From NCBI GenBank assembly GCA_001051155.2, contig JYIP02000004.1, positions 3,280,383 through 3,344,382 on the forward strand: a stretch of DNA of 64,000 bases, written 5' to 3'. Shown here in pieces: positions 1-13,359 of this stretch. The stretch's first letter is position 1. Each line of letters starts with the position of its first letter. Under the pieces are notes generated by a model, which was not told the DNA's origin, did no database searches, and saw only the letters and a list, made by a program, of their open reading frames with translations. A program made the position numbers and the translations under genes. This stretch comes from Chrysoporthe austroafricana. Taxonomy: Eukaryota; Ascomycota; Sordariomycetes; Diaporthales; Cryphonectriaceae.

Positions 1-3000
1 CCATGGTGCTTTGGCCCCCAAACAGTCGACGGATGACTCCTCTGGAGAGCTGGTAACCGATGCCACGAAGTTCAAAAGCCGCCCACTGCCAGATATGACC
101 TTAGCACCCGCCAGTGGGGAGCAAGTAGCACTCAGAACCACCCCCCTCGAGCTCACCACCTCATAGATACCAGAGCCAACCTGCTCATCACGATAACATG
201 ATGACACGGTCATGGGGCGGATGAAATCCTACTGGAGGTTATCCAACGGGCTATCGTCCAAAGGCAGCCCATCCGCCTGCCGACACCCTCCCCGAGCTCA
301 CCAATGCGCAGCGGCCACGGATTGCTAGCCCTCACAATCTGTAAGGCCGGCCAATGAAAGAACACGTGCAGCCTGCAGCAAGGGCCTCCCCGAATCGATG
401 GCCTTTTGGCCGTGTCACTAGGGCTTCCCGCTCTCTGCGAGCGTCCATGGGGCCAGATCCCGGCCAGCTAGATGTCTGGAACGTCCTGGTATCGATCAGA
501 TGAGAGGATATTGTAATGAGAGTATGTAAAGGAAACCTTGAGACGGAGGCTGTCATACCCGAGACGTGCCAGTTTCGTAAGCTGGATCAAGACCAGACCA
601 ACTGTGTGTGCAGAGGCCTGTTAACTGATACTCAGTAATCAGGAGGAGAGATCCGAGCACACCCTGTATTCATGAGCACTCGTTTCGACGCCGCGTCCCG
701 GCCAGTATCTTTCACGAACTCTTTCTGCGGGGGGCGTCATGTGGAACAATGTCATGGGTCCGGGGCCCGGGGCTGTTCCGACGCAAGTCATGCTGTGAAC
801 CATGGCCATGCCTCGTGGTTTGCAAGCCCAGCCTGCTGTGCTCCTCAATGGACCCGTCATGACGTCGAGTAGTGCCTCTCTCCCGCAGTGCGCTCTACGG
901 AGTCGAGGGGCTGCGTGCCACAGGCCGTGAAGCTTTCTTGCTCGACGACGACGCACAGCATGGGTCCAGGCGGTGTTTGTCGACCAATCCGTCGGTTTCT
1001 CTGTGGGATTCTCGCTCTCCCATTGTGTGCACGGTCATCTCGTTTGCTATCGCCATCATCCGGCGCCTATCTTATTCTGACGGGTGGCTACGACGTCGAT
1101 TTTACCATATTTCCTCCACAACGAATGGCTTGTCCTGCATGTCAACTAATGCGCGACCGGGACCCCTCAGCCGTCCCAGCAGCAAACGCCACAAGGTGAG
1201 CAAAAAGAGGCAGCCGCCCGAGAGCGGGTGCCGACGTGTTCGTGAACAAGGACATGGCCCCTGGGCAGCGGTCGCAGAGCTCCAGGGAGATGTCAGATGT
1301 GATATCTGGGCTGCGTCAGTTTATGCTCAACCCTGCCAGCAAGGAAGGCTGGCGCGGCTGAATTCGTGTAATATGCGCCTGACATCTGGGATGACAAGCT
1401 CAGAACAGCCGCAGTCACCGCCTTCTGGCTGACGATGCTGTGGTAAGACGTCGTCAACACTCGACACCCTGAGCTCCTGCCCAGGCCTCTCGAGGGAGAT
1501 CATGCACCTCAAGAGATGACAGAGACCACCAGGCGGTCTTGGCACGCTCTCGGGTCCGACGGGGATAATTGCCCAGCTGCATAGGAGGTTATTGGGCGTG
1601 TGGCCCAAAGGTCCAGGCGATGCTCGCCCCACGCTTAATTGGCTCCCGTGGGTGCGCTGGGAGCTGACGAAGATGCCCGCAGCGATGCTACCTCCTCCCA
1701 TCCATGATATGGGCTGCTAGTCATGGTCCTGCCTTGGTCTCTACTCCACCGGCATTCTCCACCCAAAACCAGAATGTCGGAACCAGGAAGGAAGACGACC
1801 TCAGGCCGGGCTGGCTAGCGAGCTTGTCATGTACGCGTCGGTGAATACGCAAGGACTGTCGCTGGAGCTGCAGGACACTATCACTGCGAACATGAGGGGT
1901 ACCTCGCCAATACTCGGCTCGCAAGAGACAGATGAAGGAAGCCTGAACACGGCTGACATTGCGTTTCACTGCTCCAAGGGCTATGCATGCCTTCGACCCT
2001 TCAGCTCTGGTCTTGTTCCGCGGGTGGGGAAACACGGAAAGGGAGTACCTATCCTCCAAAGGGGGTCCGGAGAGGGACTTCCCCGGCTCAAGAAACCACT
2101 CAAGACCCCAAAGCGGCATCTCATCTCCCCCTAGGCCGGAGTCGTTCTAGGGTCTGTTATCAACGAGTCTAGGGGCCCCGTGGCTCTGTCCGCGAGTGCT
2201 GCAGCTAGCGCAACAGCGTCTGTGCTGTTCTCATCTCTTGGCCACGGGGACTAAGGGGGCGGAAAGGGATACCACATGCGCGTGCCAGATTCGGGGTTCG
2301 TCCCGTATGAATTCTGGCGAGTAAAGCTCGACAACACGGCTCAGGACTCGGCTCTGCCACCTGGCAAATGGGAGGCGACGCCCTCTGACGGCATCCGGCG
2401 TCGATGCTGCGGTCTCGACCTCCCGGCCACACAGTGCCCCTCTCCCAGCCGCTCTGTTCCATGCCCCTATTCCTCTTCCGATGTTTCCACCCCTAAGCCC
2501 TCTACGTCACGACTCTTGTCGAGAACTCGGTCCCATTGGCTGTCCGCCTCGAGGTCGATCGAAATAGCAAATTCGGTCGAGGGAAATGGACCCGACTCGT
2601 CATTGTCGCGGTATGTGATATCGGGCGGCAGGCTGCAGAATTACCACAGAGGACGGAGAAAGCCAACACCGCAAGGACATCCCTAGGACGGCAGCGTAGT
2701 GAGGTAGCATCGCCGCATCTGGATCTACTGGGCAGAGCTCAAGCTGGCGCCTTGGCCCCCCGGGGAATCTCAGCCGATCTTCCTGCTATTCCGCGGTTCC
2801 GGTGTCCGTACGACCCTTCTACCAGCCACTGTCCGTCTGGTAGAGGCAATAGAGTTTTTAAGGTTTAGCTACTGTACAGCCCAGACCTGTGGCTACTGTG
2901 CAGGAGGGTGTGCTGGCTGGTTACGGGGCGCCCGGTGTGCTACAGGGGCTCTTCTCACTGCACAGGGCATGCTATAGGATCACATTCCGCAGGTGCTGAG

Positions 3001-6000
3001 CAGCAGGAATGATGAGGGCGGAGAGCCTGATCGTCTCCGTCTTCTCAACCACAGCGCTCGGCCGAGTACTCCGACCCTTTCTCCCGAGCATGCTGTCGAG
3101 AGCTGAGGTGGAGTGCCTGGGCCGATCGATGGACTCCACGTAATGCGTCTGTGCTGGGCTGATGCCTTCCAAGTCATAGGCATCGACATTGGCGGCCTCT
3201 CATGCAGAGGACCCGGGGAGAGCGTCAAGCGAAGTCCTCATTTGGCCCTTCGTTCGGGCTAGAACGCAGTTGACTGCTAATACAACATCACAACAGACTC
3301 CCAGGACCGCCACGTCGCTCTCGGCTCTCGCCGACTTAGTGAAGCGATTAGGGCCCCGGGTCTAATAACGGCAGGGCTGAGCCGTCTGGACGCCTTCTCG
3401 TCTTACCTGGCTACTAACAGAGGTGAACCGCCTCGCCGGGTGGAGCAAGGTGAGACGGTGGTGCCTGTCACCGAGGGTAGTGTTGCCACCGTGGCTCCTC
3501 ACCGCGGTGAGCTCGTGGTGGCTTTCGGGGTGGAGGTGAGGGCGAGACGGCGCACCACACGGTGCGTTCCGACTCAACCTCATCTGCCGAGGGCTACGGA
3601 CAAGTGTCCGCAGGCCAGCGCGGTTGCAGTATAGGACGCGCTGGGGTCCGAACCCACCACCGGAAGACAGCGCGAAATTCTCCCGCCTGACGGTGTGAGG
3701 GACGGCGGCGTGTCAAAACTTAATGCGTGGATATTATGGTGTCGTCTGGCTTTCTAGCTAGGCACGTGTGGGCTATAGCACTGCTGGTCGAGGTTTTGAA
3801 GGCCTCAGAAAGGCCCACGAAATCTCGTATCGAGGCAGCTGTTGGGGCTCCTCTTGGTCTCTCTCACAGTATGCCGGCTGTTGTTCTCGGCGTCGGGGAA
3901 CCACCTTACTCGATCGTTCCGTCACCACTCAACAAGGCACCTTCACAAGTAAGGCCGGCAGCCGGCGAAGGGCGAGCAGCGACAACCCTAGCAGCGCTTA
4001 GTCGATCTATTCGCCGTATCGAAAGAGGCATCGATTGTCAGATCTCTGCGGTCATTGACCGGGAGTGCACGTCCTTGATTGACCTGCTCTAGGGGGTCGT
4101 GATCTCCTGGTGAGCTTCTGGGCCCTCGTGCGAGAGGTCCGATGGGCATCTCCCCCTCTCCAGCATAGCCCCACTCCCTCTGCCCGCTTGTCTGTGCGCG
4201 TCTGAAGCTGAGTGACCTCTCAGCTGTCCTGGGCGGCAGTAGAGGGTACTTCCTCGACACCGAGCCTAGCGGTGGAGACGGCGCTGGTCGACGAGCTAGC
4301 GAGGGGGCGTCTTTATCTGCACCGGGGGGGAGAGGTCCCTGCCAGGCAACAGGGACTGGAAGGGCCTGGCCAGAAGCGCCTGGGAGAGGTAGTGCTGCGA
4401 GACGGGAGACAGTCTGGCTGACAGGCCTCTGCATAACAGAGGGAGGGGCCGATAGCACCGAGGGGCGATGCTCGAGGCTGCGACTCCAGACGCAGAAGGT
4501 ACGGGCCTCCGGGCGTCCCGGCGCTCGTGATTCAATGATGTGAGTTTGATTTGTGGCTGGACCTCATGTGGGTAGGTAATATTGGTATCATGTCACGTAG
4601 GTTCTTTATGGAGTCTGGAACGCGCAGGACGACAGCAATCGTGATCGTTGGACCGCTCGCTGCCCAGGAGTTTTGTATACCCGCCGACTGCACCATGGTG
4701 CAATCTCCGTCGAAGCATGCCTTCCGCAGCATTGATCACACAGAAGATCGTATCATCGGCGTCCGCATGTGGTTTACAATTCCGTCCATATGACCTGACC
4801 GTCAAGAGGGGAGCATCCAGTGCGAACTCTCTCGTCGAGGCAGACCCACGACGACATCGTCGAGGTCTCCGTAGAACGCGCTAAGGCTCCCCCATCTGCA
4901 AATGCACAGGCAGGTCTCCAGGTTGGGCTGGGCGCTATCTTCGATCGAGTCGATCCCCTTACTCAAGTCAGGCTCCTGTGGACAAGGCATGGGTCGATGC
5001 TCCCGCTAGTCCTTCCCAACAGGACAAGGCCTCGAGGTAACCCTGACGACAGATGGCGAAATGCGCGCTTCTCCCTTTTCGCCCTTTTACATATGACCGC
5101 CTCTTGACGGAGACGGCAGCTCAATCTGCCGAGTGCGGCATACCGTGTGAAAGACAGCATCGGGGGCAGCCGGTCTGGAGGACCCTGCGGGCTCAAGAAA
5201 GGCAGAAAGGCAGAGCGAGGAGCTCCGTGGCCACAATACAGGCAATTCTCTCCCCCTTCCGCCCCCCCGCGGAGATTGAAGATTGCCTCTGGGTCCACTT
5301 TGTTCGAGAGTTTCCGGACACCATGGCTGTAGCCTGTAGCCTGTCGCTCTCGCATTAGAGTCCCCCCGGCGGTATCTCTTCCGCCTGACAGGCGCCGCGC
5401 GTGAGCTACCATAGTATAGTAACCACGACGGCTAGAGAAGAGGGACTGTGGAGCGAAGCGAAGCACCCCGCGAACTACCCTCTTGGCGAGGCGAGCGTGT
5501 CCACATCGGCTCTGTGTCCTTAGGAGACGGTGCCTGTTGGGTACCAAGGCCGGTCGTCTGGTCCGGCTTGCGCCTCTTAGCGGCCCTGCGCTGTTGCATC
5601 CCGCCCCGATGCTACCCAAATCGATACTGTGCTGGACATCACCTCCATTGAGGCACGAAGGCAGCGTGGCGGTCACACGTGCCGCTGGAACGAGGCGGAG
5701 GCTGTCGTGGCAGCCTCCCAGTCTCCCAGAGCTTTCATGCCCTGTGCTGCCCAGCCGCCGTCGAATCCTCAAGGCCTGTCGCTGGCGAAGGCCGGCCCCA
5801 GCATAAGACACGACGCCAGGCGACGCAGGGGGATACAAGCAGGACGGTGGAGTGTCAATAATACACAAGGGCATAGATCACGAGGCCGTTCTTGGCGTGT
5901 CCCCGATACAGTAGAATTCACAGGCTTCCTAGCAGCTCTGATCTTGGCTGTTGCTGTCTCCGGTCTGCACGTAGGATATCTGTAACCGGACTTGCGGGCC

Positions 6001-6204
6001 TGTCCTGCAAGTAAGCAAACTGCTGTCGATGGAATACCGCACCTGCAGGTATCGAGCGCACACCGCGCCCTCAGAGAAGACCTTGCGGTCACTGATGCCA
6101 TCTAGTCCTTGTACAATCATAAGCACCTCTCAAACCAAGTGGGATATCCCGATTACTCTAGATTGGCCTGAGAGGCTTCCTCCAAAGCCGAGGAGCCTGT
6201 TCCA
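1..6204. other. gene-poor stretch, no supported gene
   Basis: I could not support any gene here. Open frames occur on both strands, the longest about 300 codons at 4963-5874 on the minus strand. Their translations are rich in Arg, Ser, Gly, Pro and Cys, lack recognisable motifs, and do not join through splice sites into a plausible protein. I saw no tRNA, rRNA, terminal repeats or transposase motif. The stretch could be ordinary intergenic DNA or a decayed repeat; a repeat search against the whole genome would decide. Confidence 0.5.
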
Positions 6205-8270
6205 TCAGCTATATGGGAACATCTCCCAGAAGCCGATCTCCATCTGTAGCCAGACTTAGCACGACCGTCCACTTCCAGGTTAAGCATCACCTCTTCGAGA
6301 GACGGCCGCACTTACCTTCGTCGCGTGGATAAATATCTTCACCAACTCCTCTATGCGGGAAGTAGACTGCAGGACCGCGTGTCTCTCAAGCAGCTCTGAG
6401 ATAGGTAACTCAGCTGCGCGTCAGCCAGTCATCCACCCCACGGTGGAGGTTGCGGGACAGCGAACGGCGAGCACTCACCGGACCCGGTCTTCACCGCCTG
6501 TACGTAGTCGTCCGCGACGTAGTTCTCTATCCAGTCCCAGTATCGGTTCCCGTCCCTCTTCGACCTCGCGTCGCCGTGGAGCATCTTCGCCACGGCCCCG
6601 TAGCCGAGCAGGCAAGGCGCAAGAGCAACCTGCAGCGCGAGCCAGTCCTCCGACTGCCCGACGTCCAGGACGTATCTTCGCAGCTCGTCAGCCGGCACAG
6701 CATCGAAGGGTTGCTGGGGACCTTACCTCGTGTAGGTCGTGCAGGCCATCATCTCCTCGGTCTTCTCCATCTCCTCCCGGGAGATGCCAAAGCCCTCGCA
6801 GTAGGTCAGGTGCAGGTTCGTCTCCCTTTCGATGTGTAGCACGATCTCAGAGGCCTGCGCTTCGGGTCAGCAGGGCCTACACGACAGGGCCGAGGCTCGA
6901 CGGACAGCTTTGATGTCTGCCATGTTCTTTGACTTGTAGGCCGCCAGGGCATTGGCTCGAGCGAAGTGTATCTGGACATCTGATCAGCCACGAGGCACGA
7001 ATACCACCAGAGGCGAACCGAGGGCCCGGAGCTCACCAGATACAGATAGTCTTGTACAAGATAGCCCTTGAAGGACTCCAGCGGTAACGACCCATTGCCC
7101 ATCGCCATCACGAAAGGATGGTTGACGAAGGTGCCCCACACAGGCGCCACATCCGGCCGCTCCAACACCCACTCCACGAAGCGACCACTATTCGGTTGAC
7201 GTGTCAGCGAGAACGCAGTGATGCTTGCGTCAGGGCATATATATATATATACTCACGGCGCAAATGGCAAGGTGTACGTCGAGTGGAAGTGGTTCAGTGG
7301 CCCGCTCCCGCTCCCCAGGCCCGGCGCAGTCCTGATGCCCGCCTCGACGTAGCGGCACGCCGCCCTCACCGCGTCCGGGACCGCCAGACCCTTGGCCAGG
7401 CCCGACGCAATCGCAGCTGCAGCCCATTCCCCATCGTCAGTCTCCATTGCAGCGCAGAGGGGCCGCCCAGGCGGTCGGACTCACATGCCAGCGAGCACCC
7501 CGTGCCATGCGTGCTCCTGCTATCCCGCCACGGCGCGGCGATCCGCACCGTCTCTCCGCCCCGCCCCACCAGCACGTCGACCACGACCTCCCTCTCGCCC
7601 TCGGCTTTCGCGACGGTCAGGTCGCTCCGGAGGGGGATGTGGCCGCCCTTGACGAGCACCCACTCCGGGCCGAGGCGCAGCAGCTCGCGGCCCACGGCCT
7701 CCAGGCCCGCCACCCCGCCGATCTCCACGGGCCCGAGGCCGGCGTCGGCGAGCAGCAGCCTCGCTTCGGGGATGTTGGGCGTGAGCACCGTCGCGTGGGG
7801 CAGCAGCCTCTCGCGCATCTCCCGCAGCGCGGCGGGGGGCAGCAGCTCGGCGCCCGTGGTGGCGACCATGACAGGGTCCACGACCAGGTGGCGCGGGGCG
7901 CGGCCCGCCAGCGCCGCGGCGACGGCGGCGACGGTCTCGGCGGACGCCAGCATGCCCGTCTTGACGACGTCCACGCCGATGTCGTCGAACACGGCGTCGA
8001 TCTGCTTGCGCAGGAAGGCGGGCGGGACCTGGTGGATGGCCAGCACGCCCGTCGTGTTCTGCGCTGTGAGGGCCGTCGTGGCCGTCATGGCGTAGACACC
8101 GTGGGCGGCGAGGACCTTCTGGTCGGCCTCGAGACCGCTGGGTAGAGAACGTGCGTGTGAGCGGTAGTGCATATGGTGGTGATTCGTCTGGGTCACATGG
8201 TTGCGGGCGATACTCACGCTCCGCCCGAGCTGTCCGAGCCCGCTATCACGAGCACCCTGCCCTGGACCAT
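6205..8270 (-). CDS. THI20: hydroxymethylpyrimidine (phosphate) kinase / TenA thiaminase II fusion, Thi20 type
   Basis: Phosphorylates HMP and HMP-P for thiamine synthesis. The C-terminal TenA domain salvages pyrimidine from degraded thiamine; expected in the cytosol. Nine exons give about 508 aa: 8270-8218, 8137-7485, 7416-7257, 7187-7037, 6971-6906, 6854-6727, 6675-6479, 6395-6316, 6243-6205. Phase is kept throughout. The ThiD part opens with [18 protein letters not shown], carries [11 protein letters not shown], and has the anion-hole motif [10 protein letters not shown] across the exon 2/3 junction. The TenA part (from about residue 275) has [30 protein letters not shown] with a probable nucleophile Cys, and the terminal FWEM whose Glu is conserved in TenA. 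Exon 5 ends at an unusual GTCCGT donor. The intron after exon 6 removes an in-frame TAA. I saw no TPP riboswitch in the upstream 700 nt. The fusion and length match yeast Thi20/21/22; yeast Thi22 lacks kinase activity, so the family call is firmer than the exact paralogue. Confidence 0.93.
7236..7256. repeat. (AT)n microsatellite beside a splice donor
   Basis: An alternating AT run fills the first bases of the third intron of the Thi20-type gene. On the minus strand the donor GTGAGT passes straight into TATATATATATA. It is intronic, so length changes would not alter the protein unless they affect splicing. Confidence 0.8.
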
Positions 8271-8992
8271 GTTGAAGATTTGGGCCTGAGACTCTAAGAA
8301 CTCCGTGGCGCTACAGGACCACCAACATCAGGTTCTACAAGTTCCTGTTGATGGTGATAGGCTTGGACCGAGTTCGGCGAGAGCTGGGTGGATAGGAAAG
8401 ACTTTCCGGATCCTGGGAATAGAGCAAGTCATCACGTAATCGACCCATCTTCAAATAATCCGGACACCTGATTCGGGAGGCGTTCAGAGAAGAATGGGGC
8501 TGATCCAAGAGCACAATCTGCGTACGAGGAGCGCGGCGTATTGAATTTTAGGAAGTCTCACAGCTTCCGCATTGCGATTCCATGCCGCCTCATCTGGCGC
8601 CCTCATGCTCTATGGACAAGGATCCGGCGTGAACGCAACCATAAGCCAGATTGCCAGTATCGCACGAGAACCGCATGCGAGTGTCCCTCCAGCAAGGCGC
8701 CCAACGTCAGCAATGGAGGGCGGAATATTGGTACAGCTCCACTAATGGGTATTCAAAACAACGCCTCGCCACCTTATCCGTCGCCGCTTTTCCCAGGCCC
8801 TTGCCATATGCACCAGATGCAGAAACAATCGTGCCCTCGTCGCCATAGTATTGTACAAGTTCGTGAAAAATCGTCACTGCCGCGCCTGATCCCGCAGTAT
8901 CAGCAAAACATCTTGCTCGCAACTCCTGAAGCACCTCAAAAGACGTCTCGAACCTGCCTCGAAATGGCGAGGACCAAACCCAGACATCAGCC
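8271..8992. other. intergenic: promoter side of THI20, 3' side of the Rictor gene
   Basis: No gene seen. Both flanking genes are on the minus strand, so this holds the THI20 upstream region and the downstream region of the Rictor-like gene. I looked for the fungal TPP riboswitch core and did not find it. Confidence 0.6.
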
Positions 8993-11900
8993 TCACACAG
9001 TACCACGTCTCTCCCGAGTCTCTATCTCGGCCGGGTCGCTGATGCTGCGCTGCTTCTCAGTGCCCTGCTCATCATCCGAGCTCGGCTCTTCGTTGTCCCC
9101 CTCATCGTCGCCGTCTTCACCCTGGCTGCTCTGTGGGTCCACACGCAGTTGTGACTTCCCATATCTCGCGGTATCAAGTGCAGTGTAGTCTTCATCCGAG
9201 TCCTCGTCGCTGTCCTCACCGTACACGACCTCGCGAAGTACGCTCCGCTCAAACAGCTCGAGCATACGACGTGCTCCCAGCCGGTAATGGTGCGCCTCCA
9301 TGAGCGCTACCACGCGCCGAAACACCTGCGCATTTGCGAAACCCTGAGGTTTCTTCTCCTTCAACGCGATGAGATCGTTCCGTGCCTTGCTGAAACGGAC
9401 CGTGTTGCTCAGATCGATGAACAGGCTAAGGATCTTGTGGTACGTGGGATTAGTGTCCAGTTCCACATCCTCGTCCTCGTCATAAGCACCCGTGTTAACG
9501 CTGTCATACACGGAGCTCGGCGCCCCCATGGCTTCCATCATCGAGTCTGACCGCGGCCGTGAGGGCATGACCGGAGCTTTCACGGTCTCAGTCTTCTGCG
9601 AGTTTGGCAGCACGATCGAAGCGGCTATCTGGTGACCCCAGGGTCTCAGGGACAGGAACTTTGAGAGGTCGTTCGGAACACAGAAGCCGGTTGACGCGCC
9701 AGTGGGGGTTGTGTTCGCATCCCAGCCTAGCTCGGACAAGATCTCAAGTCCGTGAACGGATCGCGATATTAGGCCCATCACGAAGAAGGCGGTCCCCCGC
9801 ATGCTCATCACCTCGTGCTGCTCGGCGATCTTGACAATATGCTCGATAACGTCGCAGCTCTCGAGGAACGGCGCGCCTCGGTCCATGGATCCCACGTTGC
9901 CGACGGCCCACATACAGCCCTTGACCTTGATCATCACCTCAGGGTCGTCAGCTTGCATGCCGTGCTCCCGGATGGTGTTGGCGAACTCGAGGAAATGCCC
10001 CTTCTGCTCCAGAAGCTTGCAGCCCTCCTCGGTCCGCGTGAGCTCGCGGTAGAAATGTGGCGGCACGTGAGGATCTGCCTCAGCATCTGGCTCGTCGTTC
10101 AGCAAGCTCAGACGGTTGGTTGGCTCGTCTTGCCCGTCAGCGAATGCACGAGCGAGACTAGCCTCAACCGTGTTGACGTAGGAGTCGTTGCGGCCGAGAA
10201 ACCAGTCGTCCATCTCATTTCTAATGTAGTCTAGGCCGTCCAGGTAGTCGTAGCCGATCGATGTGGATAGGAACCGCAGCAGAAGAGGTGCACCTATCTC
10301 ACCAAGGTGGTCAAGAGCCGGTCTGCAGCCTACGATGTATTCCAGATAGCTCTTCGTGTTGCATGCCCTCTCGAGAATCTTGACCGCAGTGGCGCAGACT
10401 TCAACTTCTGGGTCGTAGAGCTGCTCGACGAGCAGCTGGATGGCCCATCTCGAATGGTTCGCGGTGCTCTCTTTCGGGTTGCTCACAAACTTGCGGAGAA
10501 TGTTCGTGGCGTAGATGCGGATCTCTTTGGTGCTGGCGGTCATGGCGGTCCTAAGCAAGACCCTAGGGTGTCCTTGGACGCTGTAGTCGAAGCTGGAGAG
10601 CAGCAACTTGGACAGGTCCGGTCGCTGGTTGTATTCGAGGATGTGATACATCATGTTGAACATCCTCCAGCGCTGGATCATCTCTAGGCCTCTCTTTTCC
10701 GCACTCAGGACACCCAGCATTGCAAAGTATCCCCCGCTCAGGGTGTCCGTCATTCTATCCTTGGAGAACAACGGCACACCGGCAGTGATACCACTCGTCT
10801 GCGATATGTCAGCTTTCAGGTCGCGGTCTTACATTTTAAGTGTCACTCACCGGATCACACTGCGCCAGGCACTCGGCGATCTGTCTCAGAACCTTATTAT
10901 TCGCCAGATACTCGATGCCCTGCTGTGACTGAAGGAGGGTGTGCATGAGCGCACAGCCGACCTTGATGTATTTCTGCGTGTTCCGGGTGCTCTTAACATC
11001 CGAGAAGCGGTACTTGAATGGACGGTAGAATCCCATGAGCCTCTTCATGAATTTTGAGGCTTTGTTCGCGTCATCGACCCTCTTGCCGATGGTCAACGGG
11101 CCCTCTATCAATTTCAGAATGATCTCCCAGTTCCACTTCAAGTAGTTGCTGCTGCTCAGGACTCCAGAGTCGACCAGCAGCTGGCGGAACGCTCCCTCAT
11201 CGACATGAGGCACAGAGCTGGCAGCCCTCGGCTGCTCCTCTTCCAATCCGAGGCCCGCGGTGATCTGGCTCAACGGCAGGCCGGTGGCGCTCGGCGCTGA
11301 TGGAGTCGACCGATAGAGAGTGCGGCTAACACTGCTTATCTGGTAAATCAGGCTTGTGGCGACGAAATGCGATTGATCGTGGAAACGAACAGCTGCGGAG
11401 AAGAGATCCGGCAGGAACTGCAAGTTGCTGCTCCACGAGGAGGGCAGAAGGCGACTGCACAGCCTGAGAACCTCTCCCAACAGCAAGGTCGACTTGCGCT
11501 TCATGGTCTCGTCTTCAGCATTGCGCGCTAGGTTGAGCAGGGTCGGGACCAGGTCTGCTTTGATCAGGATGGTCAAAAGCAGGGCAGTGTAGTGATCCAC
11601 AAAATTCTGCTCCGCGTTGTCATCATCGACCTGCGGCTGTGTACCCTTCGGCTCTGAAATTGGTTTCAGCGTATTGACTCTACCATATGTCGTCAGCCTC
11701 CTCCCAGCCAAGAACGGTGTAGCCCATGCCGGGGACTTGATCCGCAGTAGAGAGTAGAGAAGGACGATGACAATGTCTCTTGCTTGTTGATTGGGCAGCA
11801 TCAGACTGGCGATGAGCGATCGAATCGCACGAAAGTTGTACATCGACAGGTACATGAGCCCAGACCATGTCCTAAGCGCTGAAGAGATCGCCTTTGAGTT

Positions 11901-13359
11901 GTGCTTGAGTATGATCTCATTGGAGAGGAAGGCGTCAGTGAAGACGTTGAAGATGACCTCGAGGTCATAGCCGGGCCGGAGATATTTCCGTTTCTGCGGG
12001 GAATCGAGCAGGAACAGGTAGGCAGAGATCAGGCTCTCTGGGGCCTTGTAGGAGCCCTCAGTCAGGGCATCGCAGATGACCGCCAGGCCACCAGAAGCGA
12101 GCAGCAGCTGTGGATCTCGGACGAGGATCTCGGCCAAGGTCTCTAGGCAGATCGGTCGGAGCCTGTCCTCGCTGTGCTCTGCGATCGAGGCGACAGTCCT
12201 CACGACAGCTCTGGATAGCTCGCGAATGCCGTCCTTGATGTCCAAGAATGCGCGGACGAACTTGAGCGCCTGCTCCCTCTCCAAGTCGGCCTTTCTGTCT
12301 TTGATCAGGGACCTGAAGTGGGTCAGCATGATGAGCACCGCCTGTCACGTCTTACAGACAGACTCACGATATCACGATGTAGTCGGTATTGAGGGTGCGA
12401 ATCTTCTTGAGCGAGCTCCTGTCCGACATGGCGTACCGCGTCATGCGGTAGCCCGCAGCGACTACCTCCCTGCTCTCGCTCAGCAGCATGACCTGCATCC
12501 TCAGCCCAAAGACGGACCACACCAGGTCATACTTCAGGATGGGGTGGTTCTTGAAGAGGTCCACCAAGGCGTTGGCCTTGGCGACGTAGTACTCGGGCGT
12601 TAGCCCCTCTACCTCGAGGGCCTGCAAGAGCTCGCCGAGGCGGTACGTCGGGTCGACCATCTCGTCGATGTCCGACCCAGCGCCGCTCCTCGACACGCTC
12701 TGTGGGGATCGTGTGGTTCGCAGCATGGCCATGAGGTCGCCGGTAGGCCTAGTAGGGGTGATGGGGGCTGCCTTGGGCTGCTGCTGCAGCTGCTCGATGC
12801 GCTCCTTGAGCTTCCTGATGCGGGAGTAAGAAACATTCAGCTCGGCCTCGACCTTTGCCTTCTGCTCCTTGACGTGTTTTGGTTTTTTTGTGTTGAGGGC
12901 CTCGAGCATGTTCTCGCTTCCCTCCTTGATCTTGTTCTCTCGGGCGAGCTCGTCGCGCAGGTCGGCGAGGAGCTTATCAGTATCTAAGCCGTCCCTGAGC
13001 TCGTTGAGGGGTCCTAAGTTGTTGTAGACGTCCAGCCTCGACCCCGCCCTGGAAGGTCCGAGCTGACTCCTCAAATCTGAGCTGAAGCTGCCTGGGCCGG
13101 CAACAGAAGAGGGGTTAAGGCCAGCACCCCGCTGCGCGAAATTGACGGCCGACGACGACATATTTCGCGGGGGAGGGGCGCCATTGGCAGCCCCCGGGGG
13201 CTGCAGACCGCTGCCATCGCCCTGATCGAGGCTCGGCCGCGGCCTGGCCAGCGGAGTGATGGTTCCTGTCGAAGACTGCGGGCTGGCGAAGGCCCTCTCC
13301 TTCTCCCTCTGGACCGAACTCAGCGCCGGGCCGGCCGAGGAGCTCAGGGGCCCGTCCAT
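8993..13359 (-). CDS. TORC2 subunit, Rictor/Ste16/Avo3 (Tsc11) family
   Basis: Scaffold subunit of TOR complex 2, which directs AGC kinases in growth and actin/membrane control. Three exons (13359-12368, 12312-10851, 10798-8993) give about 1419 aa, a usual length for fungal Rictor. The N-terminus is Ser/Pro-rich and disordered. A charged coiled coil follows (about residues 120-195, with LADLRDELARENKIKE and SRIRKLKERIEQLQQ), consistent with an HR1-like region. Long helical repeats fill exon 2, including ICLETLAEILVRDPQLL. Exon 3 carries the conserved Rictor blocks FSKDRMTDTLSGGYFAML, DHLGEIGAPLLLRFLS and GYDYLDGLDYIRNEMDDW. The C-terminus is acidic (EDSDEDSDED). Splice junctions restore IVIS/SLIKDR and QCDP/TSGITAG in phase. 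The start is the first ATG in frame. The long helical Rictor blocks make the family assignment firm; domain edges are approximate. Confidence 0.93.

Noticed and set aside
4963..5874. 303-codon minus-strand open frame
   Set aside because: Composition is dominated by Arg, Ser, Gly, Pro and Cys, with no motif or conserved-looking block and no supporting splice or promoter context; consistent with chance in GC-rich DNA.
6675..6726. In-frame TAA inside the TenA domain, suggesting a broken gene
   Set aside because: It lies in a 51-nt intron with a GTAAGG donor, GCTGAC branch and GAAG acceptor; removal restores [12 protein letters not shown] in phase.
7118..8095. 325-codon plus-strand open frame
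   Set aside because: Antisense shadow of the Thi20 exons; low-complexity Ser/Pro/Arg product.
8271..8992. TPP riboswitch upstream of THI20
   Set aside because: No match to the conserved CTGAGA and ACCTGATCTGG/GCGAAGGGA cores in the upstream strand.
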